Shown here piece after piece: positions 9,080-16,075 of a stretch of DNA of 33,969 nucleotides (the first letter of the stretch is position 1; each line of letters starts with the position of its first letter). A program made the position numbers and the translations under genes. The stretch covers positions 1-33,969 of the forward strand of contig JBDTMF010000017.1 of assembly GCA_039934455.1 (NCBI GenBank), in the 5' to 3' direction. Source of the DNA: DASQFQ01 sp039934455. Lineage in GTDB: Bacteria; Actinomycetota; Thermoleophilia; Solirubrobacterales; Solirubrobacteraceae. Below the pieces are notes generated by a model. It ran no database searches. It saw only the letters and a list, made by a program, of their open reading frames with translations, and was not told the DNA's origin.

Positions 9080-9084
9080 TCGCG

Positions 9085-9732
9085 GTGAACGTCCTGGTGG
9101 TCAACGCGAGCCCGCGTCGCGATGGGAATTCGGCCCGGCTCGCCTTGGCCTCGGCAGAGGGCGCGCGCGAAGCCGGCCACGTCGCCACCCTGGTCCATCT
9201 CGATGATCATCTGCAGCATTTCCTCCGCGACTGCCGGCGCTGCCGAGACGAACACGGACGTTGTACGATCGAGGACGGCTACGAGCGGCTCCTCCGCGAC
9301 CACGTGATCCCGGCGGAGGCGATGGTGTTGGCCACACCGCTGTACTGGTACGGCGTCTCGGGCCAGCTCAAGACGTTCTTCGACCGGATGTTCTGCTTCA
9401 TCTCGGCCTCCCAACCCGACTCCGAGCACTTCGTCTCCGGTCTCTCCGGGAAGCGACTCGCGGTCCTGATCGCCGCTGAGGAGACATATCCCGGCGCCGC
9501 GCTGGCGGTCACTCACCAGATCCAGGAGTACGCGCGCTACACGCACTCGGCACTCGTGGGGATGGTCCGCGGGATCGGGAACAAGCGCGGCGACGTCGAA
9601 CTCGATCCCTCCGATCCACTCCACGCCGCGCGAGAACTCGGGCGCACCCTCGCCGACCGGCACAGCACCGACTACCGCATCGACACCGATCGACCCGCTT
9701 CCACCTGGCCGTCACCGACGGTCGCGGGCTGA
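9085..9732 (+). CDS. Flavodoxin-fold NAD(P)H-dependent FMN reductase-like protein
   Basis: A 215-residue protein with the FMN-reductase/NAD(P)H dehydrogenase fold: a first strand and phosphate loop NASPRRDGNSARLA, then PLYWYGVSGQLKTFFDR around 88-104. A Cys-rich segment at about 50-60 (CRRC then C) is typical of FMN-reductase family iron-sulfur flavoproteins and related reductases. The GTG at 9085 begins right at the first strand. The C-terminal region from Tyr152 (YTHSALVGMVRGI) and the last 20 residues recur as a decayed copy at 23502-23591. The physiological substrate is unknown; it is the last gene of the rightward cassette A arm. Confidence 0.78.
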   Translation: MNVLVVNASPRRDGNSARLALASAEGAREAGHVATLVHLDDHLQHFLRDCRRCRDEHGRCTIEDGYERLLRDHVIPAEAMVLATPLYWYGVSGQLKTFFDRMFCFISASQPDSEHFVSGLSGKRLAVLIAAEETYPGAALAVTHQIQEYARYTHSALVGMVRGIGNKRGDVELDPSDPLHAARELGRTLADRHSTDYRIDTDRPASTWPSPTVAG

Positions 9733-9879
9733 CCGGCGATGCCGTCGGGCGGCTCGAGAACGACGCTGACCAAGGCGCGACACGACGTCATCCGCGGTGC
9801 GCGCTGGCTCGAGCGCCGTCCGCACGCCAGGTGCTCCGGGTCAGCCCGATCATCCTCACCACGACGTTCGCAGCGTGCG

Positions 9880-10265
9880 TCTTCCGCTGAGGGGCTGGAA
9901 CATCTCCGTGAGCTGCGTGAGCATGCGAACAGCGGGCTTCTACGTCCCGATCATGTGCTCGACGCTCATGGCAGTGATCTGCCGACGCCCGGCGGGCTAG
10001 GCGACCGAGCCATGCAAGCTCGGTTCCCCTGGACTCGCGATCAACGTCGCCGCGGTACCGTGGCTGCGCTTCGAGACGATCAATACCTCTTGGCCGCGGA
10101 CGCCGGAAGCGCCGTGGTACGAGAACTGGGGGCACCCTGCTGATTCTCATCATCATGACTGTCCTTGGACTCGCTGCAAAGGCAGCGATCGTGCGCGAGG
10201 ATCGGCTCGGGCCGCCCTTCCTCACGGCCCAGGCGGAGCGCGCCGTCGACATGGGCGTGTCGTGA
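9880..10265 (+). pseudogene. Remnant of an APC-type amino acid permease, C-terminal part
   Basis: One frame reads GFYVPIMCSTLMAVICRR, an in-frame TAG at 9998-10000, then KLGSPGLAINVAAVPWLRF, ETINTSWPR and APWYENWG. A one-base frameshift near 10130 is followed by TLLILIIMTVLGLAAKAAIV and a stop at 10263-10265. These blocks match the end of actinobacterial amino acid permeases (family pattern: TAGFYVPF, then LGRWGLPVNVAALAW, FETVNIAWPR, APWYQVW). The lesions make it a pseudogene. It is not a copy of the three cassette permeases, whose C-termini differ. Its stop overlaps the SDR start by 3 bases, implying that the two were once co-transcribed. The 5' part of the gene is not recognisable. Confidence 0.7.
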
Positions 10266-11551
10266 GCACGTTCGCGCTCCGCGGTGCCGGTGCGGTCGCC
10301 GACCGCGTAGTTCAGGCCTTGGGTGAGGTCGGCTGGGAGCCGGCGGAGCAACCTACGGGTACGGACCTCGTGGTCGTCGTTGCGGACGCCGCCGACCCTG
10401 TCGCCTTCGAGGAACTGGACGAGCGCCGCTGGCGGGCCATCCTCGACGCACGCCTGCGCCCCGCGGTTGAGGCGTGCATCGCTGCCGTCCACGACATGGC
10501 TGAGCGCGGGAGCGGTTGCATCGTGTTGATCGCGGTCGAGTCCGAGGACGGCCCTGGCGCGCATGTCGCTGCTGCGGACGGCGGACTCGAGGGGCTGACC
10601 AAGGCGCTCGCGGCCGAGGTGGCGGCCGCCGGCATTCGCGTGAACATGATCCGGACCTTGGCCGAGGATGCCGATGCCACCGCCGAGACGGTCCGCTACC
10701 TCGCGCGCGACGGCACGTACACCACCGGGCAGGTGCTGCGGCCGCGACCGCTCGACGTGGCCCGCGGGTCGGGCCGCCTCGAGGTGAGTGCGCCACCGAG
10801 CACGCAGGATCGGCTCGCGCTCGTGACCGGCTCGACCCAGGGCATCGGCCGTGCGACCGCGTCGCGGCTCGCCGCTGAAGGCGCGCGGGTAGCCATCAAT
10901 GGGCCCGACGCGACGACCGTGGCCGCCGTCGCGGCGGCGGACGGCGGGATCGCCGCGCCCGCCGACATCTCGGCCGCCGCGGAGGTCGACCGGATGGTCG
11001 CTCAGCTCGAAGCGGCCGAGGGGCCGGTGGGCCTCCTGGTCGCCAACGCCGCCTACATGTCGATGGGCCCACTCGGCGAGCACGACGCGACCGACTGGTG
11101 GCGCAACCTCGACGTGAACCTGACGGGTCACTTCAACGTGCTCCGCGCCGTTATGCCAGGGATGCGCCGTCGGGGCGGCGGACACATTGTGATGATCGCC
11201 TCCGAATTCGGCGTCACCGGCTCGCCGAACGCCACGGGCTACGCCGCCTCGAAGGCCGGGGTCGCCGCGCTCGTCACCGCGTTGGCGGTCGAACTGGCGC
11301 CGCACGGCATCACCATCGCGGCGATCGCCCCAGGGGTGACCGACACTGCTCAACTCGAGGTCGACGCCGAAGACGCCGGCGTCTCGCTTGATGCGATTCG
11401 CGAGCGCTTTGCGAAGGGGATCCCGATGCTGCGGATCGGTCGCCCGGAGGAGATCGCCGCGACTGTCGCGTTCCTGGCCGGGCCGGCCGCGACGGCCTAT
11501 TCGGGCCAGCTTGTTCAGCCCAACGGCGGCGCGACGCGGGCGAGGCCATAA
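10262..11551 (+). CDS. Tandem-domain SDR oxidoreductase (FabG-like C-terminal half)
   Basis: A 429-residue protein made of two SDR-like halves. The C-terminal half (about 183-429) is a complete SDR: cofactor motif TGSTQGIG (189-196), NAAY near 262, Ser314, Tyr327 and Lys331 in YAASK. It should be an NAD(P)-dependent ketoacyl or alcohol oxidoreductase. The N-terminal half (1-175) keeps the secondary-structure pattern, including EGLTKALAAEVAAAGIRVN, but has Val102 and Asp106 where Tyr and Lys belong, and no clear glycine cofactor motif. It is probably structural. This resembles high-molecular-weight FabG proteins with an inactive N-terminal Rossmann domain. The GTG at 10262 overlaps the permease pseudogene stop. 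Confidence 0.82.
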   Translation: MSTFALRGAGAVADRVVQALGEVGWEPAEQPTGTDLVVVVADAADPVAFEELDERRWRAILDARLRPAVEACIAAVHDMAERGSGCIVLIAVESEDGPGAHVAAADGGLEGLTKALAAEVAAAGIRVNMIRTLAEDADATAETVRYLARDGTYTTGQVLRPRPLDVARGSGRLEVSAPPSTQDRLALVTGSTQGIGRATASRLAAEGARVAINGPDATTVAAVAAADGGIAAPADISAAAEVDRMVAQLEAAEGPVGLLVANAAYMSMGPLGEHDATDWWRNLDVNLTGHFNVLRAVMPGMRRRGGGHIVMIASEFGVTGSPNATGYAASKAGVAALVTALAVELAPHGITIAAIAPGVTDTAQLEVDAEDAGVSLDAIRERFAKGIPMLRIGRPEEIAATVAFLAGPAATAYSGQLVQPNGGATRARP

Positions 11552-11669
11552 CCGCGTTGATGCGCGCCGCTCGAGCGCTGCGTTCACTCCGGTGAACAAT
11601 GAGAACGATGTGAGCGCCGATGCGATAGCCAACGTGCTCGTTAGTCGGGGCGCAGGCAAGATCCAGATT

Positions 11670-11756
11670 GTCCATCGCGTCTAGATCCGTGGGGCACATC
11701 ATCCATTCCGTCCATTACGTCCAGATCCGCGGACGCATCGAACGATCTGGACGCAT
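11670..11756. repeat. Arm-type direct and inverted repeats beside a tRNA fragment
   Basis: The segments 11670-11692 and 11710-11732 are direct repeats agreeing at 19 of 23 positions, with common core CGTCYAGATCCGYGG, set 40 bases apart. An inverted partial copy (ATCTGGACGCAT) lies at 11745-11756. They sit just upstream of the tRNA-Leu 3' fragment and about 300 bases from a broken tyrosine integrase. That is where integrase arm-binding sites would be expected. The rest of 11552-11779 has no supported gene. Confidence 0.45.
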
Positions 11757-11780
11757 AGGACGGATATGACACCCGGGTTA

Positions 11781-11839
11781 CCAGATTGAGGGCCTGGTGG
11801 GCCGATTGGCCAGTGGAGGTTCGAGTCCTCTTCGGCGCA
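11781..11839 (+). tRNA. 3' fragment of tRNA-Leu(GAG), probable attachment site
   Basis: The segment folds as the 3' part of a class II tRNA. It has an anticodon arm with loop TTGAGGG (anticodon GAG at 11788-11790), a variable arm GGCC-GATT-GGCC, a T-arm GGAGG-TTCGAGT-CCTCT, the acceptor strand TCGGCGC and discriminator A at 11839. No CCA is encoded. Upstream bases do not form a D-arm or the matching GCGCCGA acceptor strand, so this is not a full tRNA. One anticodon-stem pair (A85-C93 in 11785/11793) is mismatched. A tRNA copy starting near the anticodon is the usual shape of a tyrosine-integrase attachment site. Confidence 0.75.
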
Positions 11840-11845
11840 TGCGTG

Positions 11846-11870
11846 AAAGCCCTGATCAGCGGGGCTTTTT
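11846..11870 (+). terminator. Rho-independent terminator after the tRNA fragment
   Basis: A stem AAAGCCC/GGGCTTT with a nine-base loop runs directly into a T-run and lies 7 bases after the discriminator base. It was probably carried along with the tRNA 3' end. Confidence 0.7.
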
Positions 11871-11987
11871 CGCTTTTTCGTTTTTCGGGCGGGCAGCTCG
11901 GGGCGGGGACCAGTTCCCGTGGCAACGCTCTATGGCAACACGGAGCAGATCGCATTCGCGCGTTCTGCCCCAGAGACCGAGCCGCTC

Positions 11988-12535
11988 ATGAGCCTCCAGT
12001 TCGATCCCGTCCGTGACCGCTATGTGGTGCGGTGGTACGAGCACGGCCGGCAACGCACGCGGCGCTTCGCCAAGCACGCCCAGGCTGCCGCATTCGAGCG
12101 CTCGGTCCGGCGGCGACACCGGGAGCCGGTGGGGATGGCGTCTATCGGTCCCGGACGCGGACCGAGGTGCGGTGGCGGTTCGTGTTCCGCCGTTCCGTCG
12201 TTCCGACGGTCGGCTGTCGTCGCGGCGCGGGTTCGCGACCCGCGCGGCTGCTCTCGCCGCGCGGCAGGCGCTCATCCAAGAGCCTGCGGCAGGTCGCGGG
12301 CGTGCCCGACCCGGGGCGATTCGATGCGATCCGGCGCCGCCTTATGCCGCACAACCCATGCACGGCCGTCCCGCGGGCTCCCGCGCGCGCCGCCGGAGCT
12401 GGACTACCCGCGCATCGCTGAGATCGGCGGGTACCTGGCCGTCTGCGCCCCGCACTACCGGCCGCTCGCCGAACTGCTCATCGGGACTGGCGCCCGGATC
12501 TCGGAAGCACTGGCGTTGACCTGGCCTGACATCGC
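11988..12535 (+). pseudogene. Tyrosine recombinase/integrase, frameshifted and truncated
   Basis: Pieces of a phage-type integrase appear in different frames. From the ATG at 11988 there is an N-terminal beta-strand domain (YVVRWYEHGRQRTRRFAKHA). A second AP2-like arm domain follows, split by a frameshift (VYRSRTRTEVRWRFVF in one frame, then DGRLSSRRGFATRAAALAAR in another). The start of the catalytic domain (PLAELLIGTGARISEALALTW, containing the box I Arg) ends near 12535. The HxxR and Tyr portion is missing. The gene cannot make a working recombinase. Its place right after a tRNA 3' fragment and terminator marks it as the integrase of a lost or decayed integrative element. Confidence 0.75.
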
Positions 12536-12539
12536 CTCG

Positions 12540-12886
12540 CCCAGCAGATCATCCAGATCCACCGTCAACGGCCGCGACGCGACGATGCGCCCGCGCCGAC
12601 AAAGGGCAAGCAGTCGCGGTCGGTCCACCTCGGCCCCGGCCCGCAGCGTGCGCGGCCAAAGGACGAAGAGGCTCAACGCGCCGGGTGCCACAAACACAAC
12701 GAGCGCCACAACGGCCTAGCCCGACAGCCCATCACGATCGATCGATGCCGCACCGAGAAGCGACGCGATGATCGCCGCAGCCGCGATCACCGTGTTCATC
12801 CGCGCCCGCAGTTCACCGAGCTCTCGTTCCTGCTGATCAAGTGAACGCAGGGCGAGCTCATACACCATTGTGGGAACATCGGTCAC
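12540..12886 (-). pseudogene. Small two-helix membrane protein interrupted by a stop
   Basis: From a GTG at 12886 (or ATG at 12868) a leftward frame reads an amphipathic segment (YELALRSLDQQERELGELRA), then a hydrophobic helix (NTVIAAAAIIASLLGA), and meets TAG at 12716-12718. The same frame then continues with a second hydrophobic helix (ALVVFVAPGALSLFVLWP) and a polar tail that runs antisense into the integrase remnant. A helix, short loop and second helix is the layout of a family of short actinobacterial membrane proteins of unknown role. I read this as one gene broken by a nonsense change. A functional 56-residue product is the alternative. The palindrome at 12932 lies 46 bases upstream of the start. 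Confidence 0.5.
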
Positions 12887-12931
12887 GCACGCTCGATTTT
12901 ACGTCACAGTCGGCAGACGGCACGCGAGTTG

Positions 12932-12948
12932 TTGCACTTTAAGTGCAA
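12932..12948. promoter_or_regulatory. Perfect palindrome, candidate operator
   Basis: TTGCACTTTAAGTGCAA is an 8-bp perfect inverted repeat around a central T in AT-richer DNA, upstream of the interrupted membrane-protein gene. Its size fits a dimeric helix-turn-helix repressor. No regulator gene is adjacent, and the half site partly repeats just downstream (GTGCAAGTGCA). Confidence 0.45.
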
Positions 12949-13188
12949 GTGCATGCCGGGTCTGTTGAGTCTTTACCTGTGAGGCGCTGAAGCCCGCCCC
13001 CGTTGATCTGACTCTCCTTCCTCTGAAGGGCGATGCGACTGGCTAGCGGGAGCAGAGGCGTTGGAGCGTCTCGAGTGCCGCCGGCTCGTCAATGAGGTTG
13101 TCGAATGCCCATGCTGCGGCCTGGACGGTGGACAGCACCTGCGAGCCGAGAAACTAGTCGACAGCTGCTGACGGTTCCGGTTGGCCGC
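12949..13188. other. Stretch without a supported gene
   Basis: No intact gene is visible. A 36-codon leftward frame between two TAG codons (13046-13153) reads protein-like near its end (STVQAAAWAFDNLIDEPAAL), possibly the tail of another decayed gene from the integrated element. I do not recognise its family. Confidence 0.3.
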
Positions 13189-13929
13189 TTAGAAACGACC
13201 GAGCTCGGGCGGCCTCTCGCCCCGGGCCCGCTCCACCCGGACCGCCAGCGCTGCGACGATCAGCCCGAAGAGTCGCTCGCCGTCCTCGGGAGTGCTCAGG
13301 CTCGGCGAGCCGGTCAGCCCGTCGACGCTGGCCTGAGCCACGGTGTAGCTGAAGACGCGGCCGGGGGTGCGGTCGGGGTCGTCTCTCACGGCATCGAGAT
13401 CGACGAGGTTGGGGCGCAGGTGCAGCATCAGCGACGTCTCAGCGGCGCTCGCGTGGATGTCCTCGCCGTCGATGAAGGTGAGCTCGGCGATCGCCGGCGA
13501 GAGCTCGAACCATGAGATCGCTCCGACCTGCAGCTCGCCGCTCATGCGGATCTCGTCTACGGCGACGCGCAGCGGCCCGATGTTGCCTCCGTGGGCGTTG
13601 ACGATCAGGAGCTTGCGGAACCCCGCGGCCACGATCCAACGCGAGAGCTCCACGATCATCTCGATCACCATCCGGGGCGGGTAGGAGAGCGTTCCCGGCC
13701 ACTTCGTGGTATGGGCGTGGGAAGACGCGATCGTGAGGGTGGGAAGGACCGGCACGCCGGTGCGCTCGGACGCCGCGCGGCAGATCGCGGTGGCGATCTC
13801 GGAGTCGGTGGAGAGCGGGAGATGGCGACCGTGCTGCTCGGTCGCGCCGACCGGGAGCAGGCACAGCGTCTCGCCTCCCGCGACGAGCTCCGCCACCCCG
13901 GGCCACGACAGCTCCTCAAGCAGGGTCAC
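13189..13929 (-). CDS. Creatininase-family amidohydrolase (cassette B)
   Basis: A 246-residue member of the creatininase fold, a two-metal cyclic-amide or amide hydrolase. The metal-site residues are visible: Glu31 and His33 in GATEQHG, Asp42 in LSTD, His113 in NAHGGN, and the later HASAAETS. The GTG at 13929 overlaps the nucleotidyltransferase stop by 4 bp (GTGA), so it is the last gene of the leftward cassette B. The family includes creatinine amidohydrolase, formylaminopyrimidine amidohydrolases and mycofactocin-type peptidases. With a ureohydrolase, a formamidase and a glutamine synthetase-like ligase in the same operon, a cyclic or acylated guanidino substrate is plausible, but the substrate is not readable from sequence. 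Confidence 0.85.
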   Translation of the reverse strand: MTLLEELSWPGVAELVAGGETLCLLPVGATEQHGRHLPLSTDSEIATAICRAASERTGVPVLPTLTIASSHAHTTKWPGTLSYPPRMVIEMIVELSRWIVAAGFRKLLIVNAHGGNIGPLRVAVDEIRMSGELQVGAISWFELSPAIAELTFIDGEDIHASAAETSLMLHLRPNLVDLDAVRDDPDRTPGRVFSYTVAQASVDGLTGSPSLSTPEDGERLFGLIVAALAVRVERARGERPPELGRF

Positions 13930-14678
13930 GGACCGACTTCTTCGGGCTCGAGGTACCACTGGCGCCGGTCGCCGATGCGGTCGCGCAGCTTCCACTTGCG
14001 GGACTTCGGCTCCTGCTCGATCCGCGCCCACAGCTGCTCGAGCCGGCGCCGGATGACGTCACGGTCGGACTCGGGGATGTCGTAGCGGCCGACCGCGTCC
14101 CGCATCTTCTCGACGTTGAGAAGGCACGTCCGCCACAGGCCCCAATCGGCGGCGCACAGGCGCGCGACCTCGGCCGCGTTGATCGTCTCGTCGTCGGACT
14201 CGCCGACCTCGTGCTCATGCAGCAGCGCGCAGATGTCGCGCTGGTCTTTCTCATTGACCTCGACGATCTGGAGCTTGGTCAGCAGCAGCTCCGCGAGCGG
14301 GATCGTCGCGCGCTCGATCAGCATCCGGTCGGCGATCGGGATCCGGTGACACATCTCGAAGCTGTCGACGAATACGTCGATGTGCCGGCCGTGGGCGACG
14401 TCCTCGTAGATCGCGCGGTTCCCGGCGTTCAGCGCGTTGAACGCGCGGTCCGCCCGATAGCCCATCGCGATGAACAGGGCGTCCGCCTTGCGGCTGTCCT
14501 CGAGGCGGATCGCGAAGTCGACGTCCTTGAACTCCCGATCGAACGCGGCGAGCCTCCCGTCACCGGAATGCAGGCGCACGGCGAGGCCGCCGATCAGCCT
14601 CAGCCCGACCCCCTGCCCGTCCGCGGCGTGTAGGAGCCGGAGCGTCTCCTCGACGATGTCGGCCACCGGCTCGGCCAT
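13926..14678 (-). CDS. Nucleotidyltransferase-fold protein, cassette core family (copy B)
   Basis: A 250-residue paralogue of the proteins at 2641 and 29203. It keeps IGG (29-31), Asp52-x-Asp54 (KDVDF) and Asp101 (HIDVFVD), with the same 49-residue spacing from first to third Asp. The shared FNALN, FEMCHRIP, LLTKLQIV, ADWGL and PKSRKWKLRDRIGDRRQWY blocks are also present. The ATG at 14678 is preferred to an upstream start because it lies 5 bases after the ligase stop and matches the start of the conserved region. It sits directly between the glutamine synthetase-like gene and the creatininase gene. Adenylylation of the neighbouring ligase is a conceivable job, by analogy with GlnE acting on glutamine synthetase; that is speculation. 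Confidence 0.76.
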   Translation of the reverse strand: MAEPVADIVEETLRLLHAADGQGVGLRLIGGLAVRLHSGDGRLAAFDREFKDVDFAIRLEDSRKADALFIAMGYRADRAFNALNAGNRAIYEDVAHGRHIDVFVDSFEMCHRIPIADRMLIERATIPLAELLLTKLQIVEVNEKDQRDICALLHEHEVGESDDETINAAEVARLCAADWGLWRTCLLNVEKMRDAVGRYDIPESDRDVIRRRLEQLWARIEQEPKSRKWKLRDRIGDRRQWYLEPEEVGP

Positions 14679-14683
14679 CGCGA

Positions 14684-16075
14684 TCAGAAGAACCTCAGGT
14701 AGCGATCGTGCTCCCACTGGCTGATATGGCCGTTGTACTCGTCCCACTCCCGCATCTTGACGGCCACGAACTCGGCCTTCGGGCCGTCCCCGAACACCCG
14801 GGCGGTGAGCTCATCCGCCTCAAACGCCCGGACGGCCTCGTGCAGCGAGCTCGGGAACGCGACCCGCTCCCCGGGTTGCTCCTCATAGAGGTTTACGTTC
14901 GCGGGCGCACCCGGATCGGTGGCGTCGATAACGCCCTCCAGGCCGGCGCCGAGGTGGATCGCCGCGGCCCAGTAGGGGTTGTGCGTCATGTCGGGCGTAC
15001 GGTTCTCGACGCACGCGCGCCCGTTCGGGAACCGCAGCATCGACGAGCGGTTGTTGTCCCCGTAGGTCGCGGACACCGGGGCCCACGACATGTCCCGCGC
15101 CAGCCCGGTCGGGTCGATGCCGCCGGTCACGAACCCCTTGTACGAGTTCACAGTCGGGCACGACACGGCCAGCAGCGAGCTCGAATGGGCGAGCAGTCCT
15201 CCGACAAAGCCGTAGGCGACCGGCGAGAACCCGGCGCCGGCCGGATCGTCAGGGTCCGTCATGAGGTTCTCGCCCGACTCGAGGCCGACGAGGCTCATGT
15301 TGTAGTGCGAGCCCGAGCGGAAGTCCGACGCGAACGGCTTCGGCATGAAGGTGGCGAACGCGCCGAAGCGCTTGGCCACCTCCTTGAGCATCAGCCGTAG
15401 GAAGGTGAAGCGGTCGCACATCGTCAGCACGTCGGTGAACCCGAAGTCGAGCTCGAACTGGCCGTGGCCGCCCTCGTGGTCGAAGGAGTGCATCTGCCAC
15501 CCGAGCTCGGCGACGTGCTTGGCGAGCGCGTCAAGCAGCGGCATCGCGTCGAGCGTCTTCTCGACGTCGTAGGCCCAGCACGGGCCGGTGTCACCCGCGC
15601 TCAGCGGCTCCAGCCGACCGTCCTCGGTCTCCCGCAGCACGTAGAACTCCGGCTCGATCCCGAGCATCATCGCGTAGCCCTGCTCGGCCGCCGCGGCGAT
15701 CTGGCTCTTGAGGATGGTGCGCGAGCAGTACTCGTACGGCGCGCCTTGCCAGTAGAGATCGCTCGCCATCCAGGCGAGGCGACGGTCCCAGGGGCAGATG
15801 GTCAGCGAGTCGAGGTCCGGCACGGCGACCTGGTCGGGCGCATGCGGGCCGATCTCACCCATGCCCTCGAACGCCTGCGCGGTGTAGGCCTCCGAGCCGC
15901 GGGCCAGCGTCTCGAACCGGTCGACCGGCACGAACTTGGCCTTCGAGCGCCCGTGGATGTCGGCCCAGGTGGCGAAGCAGTGCTCGACACCCGCGTCGGC
16001 CAGCGTCTGCCGCGCGCGCTCGACCCGTTCGTCGAACGCCGCGTCCCACTCGAGGGCCGTCGCGGGGCTAGACAT
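14684..16075 (-). CDS. Glutamine synthetase-like ligase (GlnT/gamma-glutamylmethylamide or gamma-glutamylpolyamine synthetase type)
   Basis: A 463-residue glutamine synthetase-family enzyme that would join glutamate to ammonia or an amine using ATP. Visible active-site blocks are WADIHGRSKAK (N-terminal beta-grasp), GIEPEFYVL, DHEGGHGQFELDF, SGSHYNMSL, NSYKGF and VENRTPDMTHNPYWAAA. The GIGPHAPD-like segment (EIGPHAPDQVAV) and the sequence style recall the GlnT/gamma-glutamylmethylamide synthetase branch more than housekeeping GlnA. An NLY tripeptide occurs at the place of the adenylylatable tyrosine of type I enzymes. It overlaps the formamidase stop by 8 bp and precedes the nucleotidyltransferase by 5 bp. 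In this operon it probably glutamylates the amine released by the ureohydrolase. Confidence 0.85.
   Translation of the reverse strand: MSSPATALEWDAAFDERVERARQTLADAGVEHCFATWADIHGRSKAKFVPVDRFETLARGSEAYTAQAFEGMGEIGPHAPDQVAVPDLDSLTICPWDRRLAWMASDLYWQGAPYEYCSRTILKSQIAAAAEQGYAMMLGIEPEFYVLRETEDGRLEPLSAGDTGPCWAYDVEKTLDAMPLLDALAKHVAELGWQMHSFDHEGGHGQFELDFGFTDVLTMCDRFTFLRLMLKEVAKRFGAFATFMPKPFASDFRSGSHYNMSLVGLESGENLMTDPDDPAGAGFSPVAYGFVGGLLAHSSSLLAVSCPTVNSYKGFVTGGIDPTGLARDMSWAPVSATYGDNNRSSMLRFPNGRACVENRTPDMTHNPYWAAAIHLGAGLEGVIDATDPGAPANVNLYEEQPGERVAFPSSLHEAVRAFEADELTARVFGDGPKAEFVAVKMREWDEYNGHISQWEHDRYLRFF

Noticed and set aside
9739..10143. Open frame of 134 codons after the flavodoxin-fold gene
   Set aside because: It reads as Arg/Ser-rich high-GC noise; another frame over the same DNA shows clear permease remnants.
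9788..11659. Long leftward open frame of 623 codons opposite the SDR gene
   Set aside because: It is the antisense shadow of the SDR coding sequence with Arg/Gly/His-rich composition and no domain I can recognise.
11670..11756. CRISPR-like array
   Set aside because: Only two imperfect direct repeats and one inverted partial copy, with no regular spacers and no cas genes; integrase arm sites fit better.
11765..11839. A complete tRNA-Leu gene
   Set aside because: The 5' acceptor strand and D-arm are absent upstream of the anticodon arm, so only the 3' fragment is claimed.
13046..13153. Leftward 36-codon frame as a gene
   Set aside because: It has no start codon in a sensible place, is bounded by TAG on both sides and matches no family I know; at most a gene fragment.
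13926..14678. Annotation as an AbiEii-type toxin of a toxin-antitoxin pair
   Set aside because: No antitoxin-like partner lies beside any of the three copies, and all are embedded in catabolic operons.
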